Positions 27,020 through 36,082 are shown, counted from the first letter of the stretch. The stretch: DNA of 64,000 nucleotides from Mucilaginibacter rigui (GCF_014773275.1 NZ_JACWMW010000001.1:1488001-1552000); one strand, 5' to 3'. Made by a program: numbers and translations. The notes: generated by a model from the sequence alone, not told the origin.

Positions 27020-29449
27020 TTACTCGCTACGCAAGCTTTTAACGGGGTTTACCAGCGCTGCCCTAACGGCTTTATAACCAACCGTTACCCAGGCTATTAT
27101 TATTGAGGATGCAATTGCCAGCACAAATACGCCAGCGGTTAATGGTATACGGTAGGCAAAATTTTGCAACCAGTTACTCATCATATACCATGATACCGGC
27201 ATGGCTATCACAAATGATATAGCTATTAGTATCATAAATTCTTTTGAGAATAACAGCACAATACTGTATACAGAAGCCCCTAATACCTTGCGCACACCAA
27301 CCTCTTTTGTGCGCTGTACCGCCATATACGATACCAGCCCATATAAGCCAAGGCATGAAATAAAAATGGCTATAAAAGCGAATATCTTGTAAACCATAGC
27401 CAACTGGTTTTCCTGGCGATAAAACTGGGCAATGTTTTCATCCAAAAAGAAACCGTTATACGCATATTCAGGATAAGTGTTTTCCCACATTTTTTGCAAG
27501 GTGGCAACTGTGGCTGTCAGGTTTTTGGTTTCTATTTTGAGTGCTATCTGGCTCTCGAATTTCTTGCTGGGCGATATTACGATCGGCTTAACGGCATCAC
27601 GCAGCGAATTGGTTTTAAAATCTTTTACAACACCAGTTATGGGTGCCCATGTTCCGCGGCCACCCAAGCGTACGGTTTTACCTATAGCGTTCTCAGCTTT
27701 TTGGATGCCCAGTTTATGAATAAATGTTTCATTAACCACAACCTGCCTTATGGTATCACTTACATCATAGCCTTTGCCTGCTGCAAACTGTAAGCCATAT
27801 GTTTTAAAGTAATCGGCATCACCATATTTCAGGAAGGTGTTAAATGTCGGGTCTTTTTCAGAGTGGTCAAAATAAAAGTTTGTACCCCAGTTATTTTCAG
27901 ACGATGGGGCATCTGATGCAAATGTTACCGATTTAACCTGCGGGTTTTGCAAAAGCTGTTGTTTAAATGCTTGCATTTTACTCAGGCTGATACTGTCTGA
28001 CGAGCCGGGTATTACCAGCACCGCGCTTTTATTAAAGCCCAGATCGGCCTCGTTCACAAAATTCATTTGGTTAACGGCCACTATAGTGCCGATGATAAGC
28101 AACTGGGCAATAGCAAACTGCGCTATTACCAAAGCCCTGCGTAAAGGTATACCGCCTATTGATGCTGCAGTAATTTTATTTTTAAGCGCCAATACCGGTT
28201 TAAAGCCCGATACTACCATAGCCGGGTAAACGCCCGACAATAATATCACCACAATCATGGTAACTACCAGAAATAAGACCGAACCCATGCTTAACAGGGA
28301 GATATCATCGGGTACGCTGGCTATATTTTTAAGATAAGGCAATGCAATTTTAGCCATTGCAACAGCCAATATTACTGCGCCAAAAATGATAAGGGATGTT
28401 TCGCCAATTACCTGTGCTATTAGTTGTTTACGGCTGCTGCCTAAAACCTTACGGATACCAACTTCTTTTGAACGGCCTACAGATTGGGCAGTAGACAGGT
28501 TAATAAAGTTGATAGATGCCATAATTATTATGAGTATGGCAATAAACGTTAATGTATTAAGCGTAGCACGGCTGGTCATGTGGTCGCCCAATGTGTTACC
28601 TACACGGGTATCAAAGTGCATATCACCAAGTGGTTGCAACAGGTGTATTCTAAACTGTTTCTTTTTGTTTAGATCGGTATTTTTGCTGGTGAAGTTTACC
28701 AGTTGTTTAGAAAAATTTTCGGCGCTTACATTGGCCGGCAATTGTGTAAATATCTGGTGGTTACTGCTTATAGAGTGCCAGTCACTTACCATACCATATT
28801 CATTACGGTGTTGTTTGGCAGTGATGTATGATACCAAAACGCGTAAAGGGATGTCGCTGTTCTCCGGCGAGTTAGCTATAACGCCTGCTACCTTCAAATC
28901 AAGCAGGTTATCCATTTTAAGGGTTTTGCCCATGGCGGTTTTCCAGTCACCAAAATATTTGGTGGCTGTTTTTTGATCTATAACCACCATGTTAGGCTCG
29001 GCAAGTGCCTGCTTACTACCATCCAGCCATTCCGCATCAAAAATATCAAAGAACTGCGGCTCTATAAAAAAAACGCCGATGCTTTCTGTAAACTTTTTGC
29101 TATCGGTTAAATTGGTTGAATTGGCCCCCGGAACAGTGATCTGGCTGCCATAACTTGAGTTTAGCGCGGCAAACTTGTACTGTGGAAAATCTGTACGTAA
29201 AGCATCAACAGCGGGTATGGATACGCCGGGATTATATGTAGTACCATCAGCTTCGTTCTGCTGGGTAACTATATGATATATGTTTTTAAAGTTCTTGTGG
29301 AAGTTATTGTAACTCAGCTCGAACTGAAGCACAACAAATATGAGCAGGCATGCCGCGATACCCACGCTTAACCCCGAGATATTTATAATGGAATACGCCT
29401 TGTGACGGATGATATTCCTCCAGGCAATTTTGATGTGGTTTTTAAACAT
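27020..29449 (-). CDS. P7: MacB/FtsX-type ABC permease (809 aa), first gene of its unit
   Basis: Starts MFKNHIKIAWRNIIRHK. Coupling motifs are KEVGIRKVLGS (after NLSTAQSVGRS) and KEVGVRKVLGA. It is the sister of P6. Its ATG lies about 26 nt after a TGGTAT element with an upstream double operator, and a perfect 17-bp inverted repeat sits in its leader, so it heads the P7-P6-P5-P4-P3-P2-P1 unit. trpB ends 227 nt upstream on the same strand without an obvious strong terminator, so some read-through from the trp operon is possible. Confidence 0.93.
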   Translation of the reverse strand: MFKNHIKIAWRNIIRHKAYSIINISGLSVGIAACLLIFVVLQFELSYNNFHKNFKNIYHIVTQQNEADGTTYNPGVSIPAVDALRTDFPQYKFAALNSSYGSQITVPGANSTNLTDSKKFTESIGVFFIEPQFFDIFDAEWLDGSKQALAEPNMVVIDQKTATKYFGDWKTAMGKTLKMDNLLDLKVAGVIANSPENSDIPLRVLVSYITAKQHRNEYGMVSDWHSISSNHQIFTQLPANVSAENFSKQLVNFTSKNTDLNKKKQFRIHLLQPLGDMHFDTRVGNTLGDHMTSRATLNTLTFIAILIIIMASINFINLSTAQSVGRSKEVGIRKVLGSSRKQLIAQVIGETSLIIFGAVILAVAMAKIALPYLKNIASVPDDISLLSMGSVLFLVVTMIVVILLSGVYPAMVVSGFKPVLALKNKITAASIGGIPLRRALVIAQFAIAQLLIIGTIVAVNQMNFVNEADLGFNKSAVLVIPGSSDSISLSKMQAFKQQLLQNPQVKSVTFASDAPSSENNWGTNFYFDHSEKDPTFNTFLKYGDADYFKTYGLQFAAGKGYDVSDTIRQVVVNETFIHKLGIQKAENAIGKTVRLGGRGTWAPITGVVKDFKTNSLRDAVKPIVISPSKKFESQIALKIETKNLTATVATLQKMWENTYPEYAYNGFFLDENIAQFYRQENQLAMVYKIFAFIAIFISCLGLYGLVSYMAVQRTKEVGVRKVLGASVYSIVLLFSKEFMILIAISFVIAMPVSWYMMSNWLQNFAYRIPLTAGVFVLAIASSIIIAWVTVGYKAVRAALVNPVKSLRSE

Positions 29450-29451
29450 AG

Positions 29452-29492
29452 CTTTGGTATATGTTTTATAAAGGCTAAAACATATACCAAAG
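29452..29492. repeat. Perfect 17-bp inverted repeat in the P7 leader
   Basis: CTTTGGTATATGTTTTA (29452-29468) and its exact reverse complement (29476-29492) are separated by 7 nt. The upstream arm on the minus strand contains the TGGTAT promoter element itself. It lies 3 nt before the P7 ATG, so the downstream arm would be in the 5' leader. It could be a dimer-binding site or an RNA hairpin that hides the start. Confidence 0.7.
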
Positions 29493-29582
29493 TATTAATA
29501 TATTAATAATGAACTACTTAAATAGATGAACGTATGTACGATATGTACGTAAGTGTAACAGTGTGTGTTCGGTTATGATACA
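29475..29582 (-). promoter_or_regulatory. Regulon promoter before P7 (double operator plus TGGTAT element)
   Basis: On the minus strand: site 1 TGTATCATAACCGAACACA (29564-29582), site 2 TGTTACACTTACGTACATA (29542-29560) starting 22 nt later, then 52 nt to TGGTATATGTTTTAG (29475-29489). TGG with a TT near the -12 position and GC one base beyond fits a sigma-54 promoter imperfectly. The predicted transcript start would be about 14 nt before the ATG. Site 1 is identical to that of the P15 promoter. Confidence 0.75.
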
Positions 29583-29593
29583 GTTGTAAGTTA

Positions 29594-29670
29594 GTGATTA
29601 GTTACTTGTTATTAATTTATTCGCGGGCTTAACCTGTAAGACTAATTACTGATAACCGGTAACTAATCAC
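29594..29670. repeat. Intergenic inverted repeat downstream of trpB
   Basis: GTGATTAGTTAC (29594-29605) is the exact reverse complement of GTAACTAATCAC (29659-29670), 53 nt apart. A related GTGATT/AATCAC-rich pair occurs at 32668-32750. It lies between trpB and the P7 operators, and whether it ends transcription cannot be told. Confidence 0.55.
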
Positions 29671-29676
29671 TATCGC

Positions 29677-30858
29677 TCAAAACCCGAAATGCTTTATATA
29701 AGTATTCAAATCCTTATCTCCCCTGCCGGAGAGGCATATCACTACGTTATCGTTTTTTTCGAAAGTCATTTTTTCAAGATAAGCCAGCGCATGGGCGGTT
29801 TCAATGGCCGGGATAATACCCTCCATTTGTGAGCAAAGCAGGCCTGCGTTTAATGATTCATCATCGGTGATGCTTACGTATTGCGCTCGGTTCACCTTAA
29901 ACAAGTGCGCATGCTGCGGGCCGATGCCGGGGTAATCAAGTCCCGCAGATATTGAATAGGGTTCTACAACCTGCCCATCATCACTTTGCATAAGTATGGT
30001 ACGGCTGCCGTGCAGTACGCCCTCGCGCCCTAAAAATGTAGTAGCCGCCGAGTGGCCGCTGTCAACACCCTTACCGGCTGCTTCAACGGCTATCAGCTTA
30101 ACCTCTTCATCATCTAAAAAATGATAGAACATGCCCATTGCGTTGCTACCACCACCAACGCACGCCATTACATATTGCGGTAATTCGCTGCCGGTTTGTT
30201 CTAAAAGCTGTTTTTTGGTTTCTTCGGATATGATGGACTGGAACCTGGCCACCATATCCGGATATGGGTATGGGCCAACTACCGAACCGATAATGTAATG
30301 AGTATCAACCGGGTTGCCTATCCAGTCGCGTAAGGCCTCATTGGTGGCGTCTTTCAATGTTTTACTGCCCGATGTTGCCGGTACTACCGTGGCACCCAGC
30401 ATCTTCATACGGGCCACATTTGGCGCCTGGCGCTCCATATCAATTTCGCCCATGTATACAATACATTCAATGCCCATTAAGGCGCAAACGGTAGCTGTAG
30501 CTACTCCATGCTGGCCGGCGCCGGTTTCGGCTATAATGCGTTTTTTGCCAAGTCGTTTAGCTAATAATATCTGCCCAATGGCATTGTTTATTTTATGCGA
30601 ACCGGTGTGATTCAGGTCTTCGCGTTTAAAAAATATGTTGGCGCCATATTTTTCAGAATAACGTTTGGCATGGTACAATGGCGAAGGCCTGCCTACGTAA
30701 TCTTTTAAAAGTTGGTCAAACTCAGCTTTAAATTCCGGGTCGCTTAGTATTTTAATGTACTCCTGTCTTAATTCTTCCACATTAGGGTACAGCATTTCCG
30801 GTATATATGCACCACCAAAATCCCCATAATAGCCTTGTTCGTTAACTCCGTACTTCAT
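29677..30858 (-). CDS. trpB: Tryptophan synthase beta chain
   Basis: A 393-residue TrpB1-type enzyme that joins indole and serine to tryptophan with [13 protein letters not shown] carries the Schiff-base lysine (K89), [10 protein letters not shown] near residue 232 is the phosphate-binding loop, and [10 protein letters not shown] is the conserved alpha-subunit-responsive loop. The start ATG overlaps the end of trpF by 17 nt, so translation is probably coupled. trpA, its usual partner, does not follow; the next gene on this strand is permease P7. TrpA must lie elsewhere or be absent. Confidence 0.96.
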   Translation of the reverse strand: MKYGVNEQGYYGDFGGAYIPEMLYPNVEELRQEYIKILSDPEFKAEFDQLLKDYVGRPSPLYHAKRYSEKYGANIFFKREDLNHTGSHKINNAIGQILLAKRLGKKRIIAETGAGQHGVATATVCALMGIECIVYMGEIDMERQAPNVARMKMLGATVVPATSGSKTLKDATNEALRDWIGNPVDTHYIIGSVVGPYPYPDMVARFQSIISEETKKQLLEQTGSELPQYVMACVGGGSNAMGMFYHFLDDEEVKLIAVEAAGKGVDSGHSAATTFLGREGVLHGSRTILMQSDDGQVVEPYSISAGLDYPGIGPQHAHLFKVNRAQYVSITDDESLNAGLLCSQMEGIIPAIETAHALAYLEKMTFEKNDNVVICLSGRGDKDLNTYIKHFGF

Positions 30859-31474
30859 TGCTGTTTATTGTATTAAATGCTTGTGTTAGTTTATCTATAT
30901 CCTTTAATCCCGGCGATAGCTCAAACTTACTGTTCAGGTCTACGCCGTAAAATGCCGGGTGTGTTATCTTTTTTACTTCTTCTAAATTATCTGCGCTTAA
31001 CCCGCCCGATAAAAAGAAAGGCACGTTCAGTTTATACTTATTCAAAATTTCCCAATCAAATATTTGCCCCGAACCGCCATGTACTGGTGTTTTAGTATCG
31101 AACAGGAAATAATTTACATGGTTTATATAAGCGTCCAGTTTGGCAAAATCAAAGTTTTCATCTATACCAAAGGCTTTTATTACCTGTACTTCGTGCTTAA
31201 ACATATCGCAAAAGGCCGGGCTTTCATTGCCGTGCAGTTGTATGGCATCAAACTTATATTTGTATATCAGCTTACTAATACTATCGGCATCCTCATCAAC
31301 AAAAACGCCTACTTTGGTGATTCCTGTGCTGATATTAACCAATTCATCATCTTCCATGCCACTAATAAACCGCGGCGATTTATCATAACAGATAAACCCC
31401 ATATAATCGGGCGCTAAAGCTTCAACAGCTTTAATATTCTCCGGATCGCGTAAGCCACAAATCTTAATCTTCAT
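30842..31474 (-). CDS. trpF: Phosphoribosylanthranilate isomerase
   Basis: A 210-residue TIM barrel that converts phosphoribosylanthranilate to Cd[16 protein letters not shown] at the N-terminus holds the catalytic general base cysteine (C6), and [19 protein letters not shown] holds the general acid aspartate (D126) and the phosphate-binding Gly loop, continued by LSGGLSADN. It sits 4 nt after trpD and overlaps trpB by 17 nt. trpC, which normally lies between trpD and trpF in Bacteroidota, is missing, and the 4-nt gap leaves no trace of it. Confidence 0.95.
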   Translation of the reverse strand: MKIKICGLRDPENIKAVEALAPDYMGFICYDKSPRFISGMEDDELVNISTGITKVGVFVDEDADSISKLIYKYKFDAIQLHGNESPAFCDMFKHEVQVIKAFGIDENFDFAKLDAYINHVNYFLFDTKTPVHGGSGQIFDWEILNKYKLNVPFFLSGGLSADNLEEVKKITHPAFYGVDLNSKFELSPGLKDIDKLTQAFNTINSNEVRS

Positions 31475-31478
31475 GATT

Positions 31479-32468
31479 TTAGTTAGCTATCAGGGTTTTA
31501 AAGCTATTTAGCGCTTTTTTCGCAGTGAGCGATTCCTCCGCTTCATAAAAGCAATCTGCAAAGCTTTTTTCAGGATGAATGGTTTTAATGGCCATAGCAG
31601 CGTTACTTAGCACTACGCTGGTTTGGGCAACGCTGGCATCATCGTTCAGCACCTTCATAAATATATCGGCCGAATCGCTTACGGTGTGCCCGCCGGTTAT
31701 CTGGTCTTCATTCAGTTTGGTAAATCCAAGGCTTTCAATGGTGTTTATCTTTTCGCCATCGGCAGAGAATGTTTTAAAATCGCAGGTAAGTGAGATCTCG
31801 TCATAACCATCAAGTGCGTTCAGTATAGTGTATTTTACGTCAGATTTTTGATACAGGTAGGCATAGATCCTTGCCAGTTCCAGGTTAAAAACACCCACCA
31901 TCTGGTTTTGTGGTTTAGCCGGGTTTACCAATGGGCCAAGCATGTTAAAGAAGGTTTTCACTCCTAATTCCCTGCGAATTGGCGCAACGGTTTTCATGGC
32001 GGGATGGAATAGCGGCGCATGCAGAAAGCAGATGTTCGCTTTATCAATACTACGTTTAAGCGAATCAGTATTGTTGGTGAACACATAGCCCAGATGCTCC
32101 ATCACGTTTGATGAACCGCAACCCGATGATACCCCGTAGTTACCATGTTTAGCTACCTTATAACCTGCCCCTGCTACCACAAACGAAGCAAGGGTTGAAA
32201 TATTGAAAGTGTCTTTACCATCGCCACCAGTGCCGCAAAGGTCAATCAGTTCGCCATTTTGCAAATCTACAGGCAGGCAAAGTTCCAGCATGGCATCGCG
32301 GAAGCCTTCCAGTTCGTTAACCGTAATACTGCGCATACAGTAGGCCGTCATAAACGCGGCCATTTGCGAGTTGTTAAATTTCCCCTGAGCAATATCCTTC
32401 AAAATTTCTTTTGATTGCTCGCGGGTAAAGGTTTTATGTTCAAAAAGGTGGTTGAGTATTTTTTTCAT
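31479..32468 (-). CDS. trpD: Anthranilate phosphoribosyltransferase
   Basis: A protein of 329 residues from MKKILNHLFEHKTFTREQ. Anthranilate and PRPP are joined using LCGTGGDGKDTFNIST (GTGGD at 79-83), KHGN at 107-110 followed by the SSGCGSSNV loop, and HPAMKTVAPIRRELG. I chose ATG 32468; an in-frame ATG at 32495 lies inside the attenuator hairpin and adds only nine unlikely residues. It is the first structural gene of this unit, directly behind a trp attenuator, with trpF 4 nt downstream. trpE and trpG are not upstream. Confidence 0.95.
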   Translation of the reverse strand: MKKILNHLFEHKTFTREQSKEILKDIAQGKFNNSQMAAFMTAYCMRSITVNELEGFRDAMLELCLPVDLQNGELIDLCGTGGDGKDTFNISTLASFVVAGAGYKVAKHGNYGVSSGCGSSNVMEHLGYVFTNNTDSLKRSIDKANICFLHAPLFHPAMKTVAPIRRELGVKTFFNMLGPLVNPAKPQNQMVGVFNLELARIYAYLYQKSDVKYTILNALDGYDEISLTCDFKTFSADGEKINTIESLGFTKLNEDQITGGHTVSDSADIFMKVLNDDASVAQTSVVLSNAAMAIKTIHPEKSFADCFYEAEESLTAKKALNSFKTLIAN

Positions 32469-32475
32469 ATCAGGG

Positions 32476-32544
32476 CATAAAAAAAGGGTTACCATGTGGC
32501 AACCCTTCTGTATATTTTATAAAAAAACAAAAAATGAGGCTGCC
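32476..32544 (-). promoter_or_regulatory. trp attenuator: antiterminator strand and terminator hairpin before trpD
   Basis: On the minus strand GGGTTGCC and GGTAACCC (32484-32507) form the terminator stem, followed by seven T ending 8 nt before the trpD ATG. GGCAGCC (32538-32544), just after the leader-peptide stop codon, can pair with GGTTGCC (32498-32504), the 5' arm of that terminator, with one G-U pair, making an antiterminator. GGCTTA-ACGA and TCG-TAAG-GCAGCC can alternatively close an earlier hairpin right after the Trp codons. This is the classical 1:2, 2:3, 3:4 arrangement of translation-coupled attenuation. Pairing was judged by eye, not by folding. Confidence 0.85.
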
Positions 32545-32598
32545 TTACGAATTCTCGTTAAGCCACCACCAATTGTTGTTTAATATTTGCGCTTTCAT
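32545..32598 (-). CDS. trpL: trp leader peptide with three consecutive Trp codons
   Basis: The small frame reads MKAQILNNNWWWLNENS and stops with TAA at 32547-32545. Three TGG codons in a row (32571-32563) stand immediately upstream of the first attenuator stem, and the stop codon lies inside the second pairing segment. Stalling at the Trp codons would free segment 2 to block the terminator, while full translation would cover it. A sequence CATATTTG (32616-32609 on the minus strand, near the TAnnTTTG consensus) may be the -7 element; its spacing would give a very short leader 5' end. I have no recollection of a named homologue. Confidence 0.88.
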   Translation of the reverse strand: MKAQILNNNWWWLNENS

Positions 32599-32667
32599 TT
32601 TGTTAAAGCAAATATGGAAATTGTTTTCACTAAAAGCAAGCATTATGATATTTTTACAGAGCGCAAT

Positions 32668-32750
32668 TAGTGATTTAATGAATTAGCGATTACAAAATCC
32701 GGATATTCAGGTTGTTCACTCAATCACTAATTCAGTCATTCACTAATTAA
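32668..32750. repeat. Intergenic inverted repeat between the trp leader and the Kir gene
   Basis: AATTAGTGATTTAATGAATTAG on the left is answered by CAATCACTAATTCAGTCATTC and CACTAATTAA on the right in inverted, imperfect form, with heptad-like spacing of CACT/TCACTAA words. The inner text CCGGATATTCA also occurs at about 39219-39230. It resembles the pair at 29594-29670. Confidence 0.5.
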
Positions 32751-32753
32751 CAG

Positions 32754-33695
32754 ATGGCCATACACAAGCAGCAAACTAACCCCGAAAAAGACCTTGGCTT
32801 TGGCCCGCAACCAGTTATTAAAAACCAACCGCTTGTTAATAAAGATGGATCGGTTAATGTAAAGCGCCGCGGCCTCTCCCGTTTTAATACTGCCGATAAT
32901 TACCATACCCTCATCAAAATGAGTTGGGGTAAATTTTGGTTGGTTGTATTAAGCGGATATTTAGCTGCCAACTTAATTTTTTCATCAATATATGTACTGA
33001 TAGGCATGGATAGCCTCGACGGGGCATCAGGCGATACAACCGGCAGTCATTTTTTGGATGCGTTCTTTTTTTCGGCGCAAACTATATCTACCGTTGGTTA
33101 CGGGCATATTAGTCCGCGGGGTGTGGTAGCTAATAGCGTGGCAGCTTTCGAATCGATGATAGGCTTGCTGGCCTTTGCGTTAGCAACGGGTTTGCTATAT
33201 GGCCGTTTCTCAAAACCATCAGCAAAAATAATTTACAGCGATAATATTTTGATCGCACCCTACAAAGAAAATGGCAGGGGCCTGATGTTCAGGTTGGCTA
33301 ATATCAGAAAGAATGTATTGATTGATCTGGAGGTAGAGGTAATTTTCTCGTACAACGAATTTGTGGATGGCAAACCCACCCGCCGCTTTTTTACATTGGA
33401 TCTTGAGCGTAAATATGTAAGTCTGCTTACCCTTAACTGGACGATAGTACACCCGCTGGATGCCAACAGCCCGCTGATAGATATGATATATGAAGACTTA
33501 GAAACCTACCAGGTGAGTTTTTCGGTGTTACTGAAAGCTTTCGACGATACGTTTTCGCAAACGGTACATTCCCGTACCTCGTACACTGCACATGATATGG
33601 TTTGGAATGCAAAATTCGTCCCTATGTTTAGCAGGGATGAAGATGGCAGGATAGAATTGGATATGAGTAAGATAAGTGAGTATGACAAGGTTTAA
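32754..33695 (+). CDS. Inward-rectifier-type potassium channel (KirBac family)
   Basis: A 313-residue protein. An amphipathic slide-helix region is followed by membrane helix 1 (about 60-84), a pore helix (FFSAQTIS), the selectivity filter TVGYG at 113-117, and membrane helix 2 (124-148). The C-terminal half (from about 155) is the cytoplasmic Ig-like Kir domain, e.g. LMFRLANIRKNVLIDLEVEV with the typical RxxNxR-like text. It would conduct K+ across the inner membrane. It is divergent from the trp leader and convergent with the SDR gene, with its own terminator. Confidence 0.92.
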   Translation: MAIHKQQTNPEKDLGFGPQPVIKNQPLVNKDGSVNVKRRGLSRFNTADNYHTLIKMSWGKFWLVVLSGYLAANLIFSSIYVLIGMDSLDGASGDTTGSHFLDAFFFSAQTISTVGYGHISPRGVVANSVAAFESMIGLLAFALATGLLYGRFSKPSAKIIYSDNILIAPYKENGRGLMFRLANIRKNVLIDLEVEVIFSYNEFVDGKPTRRFFTLDLERKYVSLLTLNWTIVHPLDANSPLIDMIYEDLETYQVSFSVLLKAFDDTFSQTVHSRTSYTAHDMVWNAKFVPMFSRDEDGRIELDMSKISEYDKV

Positions 33696-33727
33696 TATTT
33701 GATAGTTAGTTTGCCAAAAGCGTTCAC

Positions 33728-33756
33728 GTTCACTGCCGTGAACACCATTTTTTTTT
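33728..33756 (+). terminator. Intrinsic terminator after the Kir channel gene
   Basis: GTTCAC (33728-33733) and GTGAAC (33738-33743) close a short hairpin with a TGCC loop, followed by ACCA and nine T. The stem is short, but the T run is convincing. Confidence 0.7.
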
Positions 33757-33822
33757 GTAATATACTAATAATAAGTATTATACATTTTCACTACTGACAA
33801 AATAGTGTCACCATTTTATTGA

Positions 33823-34638
33823 TTATTTTAACAACGGATCCTTCTCTTTAGCAAAAACCTTAAACACCTGCTTATCTAAAAATGCAGGTAAAAACTTGCT
33901 TAAAAATACGGTAAGCTTTCCCTGCGGGGTCATGATAAGGGTACGCGCACGGTTTTGTATACCATCAGCTATGATAACAGCCACCTGTTCGGCGGTCATC
34001 ATTTTTTCTTCTTCTAAAGTACTTTCACCTTGCTGTACACCATTTTTATCGAGCGCAGTATTACGGATGTTTGATGCCGTAAACCCCGGGCTGGCCACCA
34101 TTACGTGAACGCCCGTCTTTAAATTCTCTATGCGCAAAGCATCCATAAAACCATTCATGGCAAATTTTGATGCCGAGTAGCCGGAGCGGCCGGGCAAACC
34201 TTTATAGCCGGCAATTGATGAAATACCTACAATGCTTCCCTTGGTTCTGGTGATTTCGGGCAGGGCATATTTTGTGCAGTAAACAGTGCCCCAAAAATTA
34301 ACGTCCATCAGGTTTTTCATTACTTTCAGGTCGAGGTCATTGAAAAGCGCGCGCATAGAGATACCGGCATTATTTACCAGCACATCTACCCTGCCGAAAG
34401 TTAATATAGCTTGTTTGATAAGAGCGGCGCAATCTTCCTCTTCAGCAACATCACATTGCACGGCAACGGCTTTAATATTATGTTGATTTTGAAGATGCTG
34501 GGCTATTTCACAAAGGGTAACATATTGGCGTGCCGCTAATACTAAATTAGCACCGCGCCGGGCCAGTTCTATAGCAAGCGCTTTGCCTATTCCGGATGAT
34601 GCACCGGTGATGATAACAACCTTATCTTTCAATTTCAT
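33823..34638 (-). CDS. Short-chain dehydrogenase/reductase
   Basis: A 271-residue classical SDR. The cofactor motif TGASSGIG is at 11-18, NNAG at 89-92, and the catalytic residues are Ser140/141, Tyr154 and Lys158 in YSASK. It is an NAD(P)-dependent oxidoreductase; the substrate cannot be read from sequence. The region around 190-215 (EEEKMMTAEQVAVIIADGI) resembles lipid- or sterol-like SDR subfamilies but is not diagnostic. Its start overlaps the 3' end of the upstream glycosyltransferase gene by 17 nt, so both are one operon with recR. Confidence 0.88.
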   Translation of the reverse strand: MKLKDKVVIITGASSGIGKALAIELARRGANLVLAARQYVTLCEIAQHLQNQHNIKAVAVQCDVAEEEDCAALIKQAILTFGRVDVLVNNAGISMRALFNDLDLKVMKNLMDVNFWGTVYCTKYALPEITRTKGSIVGISSIAGYKGLPGRSGYSASKFAMNGFMDALRIENLKTGVHVMVASPGFTASNIRNTALDKNGVQQGESTLEEEKMMTAEQVAVIIADGIQNRARTLIMTPQGKLTVFLSKFLPAFLDKQVFKVFAKEKDPLLK

Positions 34639-35461
34639 ACTTCGGGGCGAAGATTTGCGGGATGCCCGGTATTTTTATATTGGGCATGTGCAGTAAATAC
34701 TTCGCAGCGAATATAATCATAGCACCATAAAAGTGCCTGATATAGCCCCAGCTTAATTTAGAATTTTGCTGATTCTTGAAATTCAGAATATATGTTTTTG
34801 GGAAGTAATAGTTTTTATAACCTGCTAAACGAATACGGAACGACAGGTCTATATCATGCCCAAACATGGCCAGGCGCTCATCTAACGGGCCTATTTTGTT
34901 TAAAACAGACTTGCGCAACAGCATAAACGCGCCGTTTATTACATCAACTTCAGTTGTTGCAAACTCTTCTTCTTCTACCCAGGTGTCATCATTTTTATAC
35001 AAGCGCGATTTTGGGAAATATTTGGCCAGGCCGGTAAGCTTTAACAAGCCGCCCCAGGCACGGGTAAAGCCGGTTCTTGACTCGGACAGGAAGTTTCCGC
35101 GCGGGCTAAGCGCACGCACACCAACACCACCGGCATCATTATGCGCATCCATAAATTCAAGTACATGCTCTATCGTTTTTTTGCCGCTAATTGTATCCGC
35201 ATTGACCAGTAAAACATACTCTCCGGTTGCCTGCTCAATACCCTGATTGCGGGCTTTTGCCACACCAACGGTGGCTTTATTCAGGATTAGTTTGGCTTCT
35301 GAAAATTCCTCCTGCAACATCTTTTGCGACTTATCAACCGATGCATCATCAATCACAATCAACTCATAATCAATATCCTTACAAGCCCTTGTTAAGGTAA
35401 GCAGGGTTTGCTTTAAAAGCATACACATGTTATGGTTAACTACGATGACGGAGATTTTCAT
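34622..35461 (-). CDS. Glycosyltransferase family 2 protein
   Basis: A 279-residue GT-A fold enzyme. MKISVIVVNHN is the start strand, VIDDASVDKS (DD at 38-39) binds the nucleotide sugar, and VNAD at 86-89 occupies the position of the metal-binding DxD. GHDIDLSFRIRLAGYK near residue 210 carries the catalytic acidic pair usual in rhamnosyltransferase-like members. A hydrophobic C-terminal stretch (FYGAMIIFAAKYLLH) may attach it to the membrane. It lies 6 nt after recR and overlaps the SDR gene. A role in cell-surface glycan or polymer synthesis is likely but not specified. Confidence 0.88.
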   Translation of the reverse strand: MKISVIVVNHNMCMLLKQTLLTLTRACKDIDYELIVIDDASVDKSQKMLQEEFSEAKLILNKATVGVAKARNQGIEQATGEYVLLVNADTISGKKTIEHVLEFMDAHNDAGGVGVRALSPRGNFLSESRTGFTRAWGGLLKLTGLAKYFPKSRLYKNDDTWVEEEEFATTEVDVINGAFMLLRKSVLNKIGPLDERLAMFGHDIDLSFRIRLAGYKNYYFPKTYILNFKNQQNSKLSWGYIRHFYGAMIIFAAKYLLHMPNIKIPGIPQIFAPKYEIER

Positions 35462-35467
35462 AAGCTA

Positions 35468-36082
35468 TCAGGATAATGAATTTTCGTACGGTACACGTGT
35501 TACGATAGATCGTCCTAAAGTAATTTCGTCCACGTACTCTAATTCACCTCCAAAAGCTATGCCACGGGCAATAGTTGAGATATTTATTGCAAATTGTTTT
35601 AAACGTTTGTGCAGGTAAAAGATGGTGGTATCGCCTTCCATTGTTGCACTTAGGGCAAAAATAACCTCTTTTACCCCATTTTCTTTTAACCTTTCTACCA
35701 GGGTATCTACCTGTAAATCGCCCGGGCCAATGCCATCCATTGGGGATATTAAGCCACCTAAAACATGGTAAACACCGTTGTATTGGTTAGTATTCTCTAT
35801 CGCCATTACGTCGCGGGTATCTTCTACTACACAAATAAGGCTATGATCGCGTTTATGTGATGCGCAGATCTCGCAAACCTTAAGGTCTGATATGTTATGG
35901 CAGGATTGGCAAAACTGGATCTCGTTACGCAGCTTACTCACGGCATTGCTGAATTTTTGCACTTCCTCCTTATCGCGGTTAAGCAAATGCAGTACTAAAC
36001 GCAACGCGGTTTTTTGCCCTACGCCCGGTAATTTTGCAAATTCGGCAACCGCATCCTCCAGCAACTTCGATGAAAAATTCAT
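35468..36082 (-). CDS. recR: Recombination mediator RecR
   Basis: A 204-residue protein, the standard RecR length. Helix-hairpin-helix LPGVGQKTALRLVLHLL (18-34), a zinc finger with cysteines 58, 61, 70 and 73 (CQSC, CEIC), a Toprim domain beginning ICVVEDTRDVMAIE, and the C-terminal Walker-like region with FALSATMEGDTT. RecR acts with RecO to load RecA at gaps in DNA. It is first in a recR-GT2-SDR run. Upstream lies a 546-bp noncoding region. Confidence 0.96.
   Translation of the reverse strand: MNFSSKLLEDAVAEFAKLPGVGQKTALRLVLHLLNRDKEEVQKFSNAVSKLRNEIQFCQSCHNISDLKVCEICASHKRDHSLICVVEDTRDVMAIENTNQYNGVYHVLGGLISPMDGIGPGDLQVDTLVERLKENGVKEVIFALSATMEGDTTIFYLHKRLKQFAINISTIARGIAFGGELEYVDEITLGRSIVTRVPYENSLS

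Noticed and set aside
28386..28976. Long plus-strand open frame (196 codons) inside P7, and many similar antisense frames across the permeases
   Set aside because: They lie fully within well-supported minus-strand genes, have no family resemblance and reflect codon bias of the opposite strand.
32468..32495. Upstream in-frame start for trpD giving MVTLFLCPD before MKKILNHLF
   Set aside because: It lies inside the attenuator terminator hairpin, and TrpD proteins start at the MKKILNHLF-like position.
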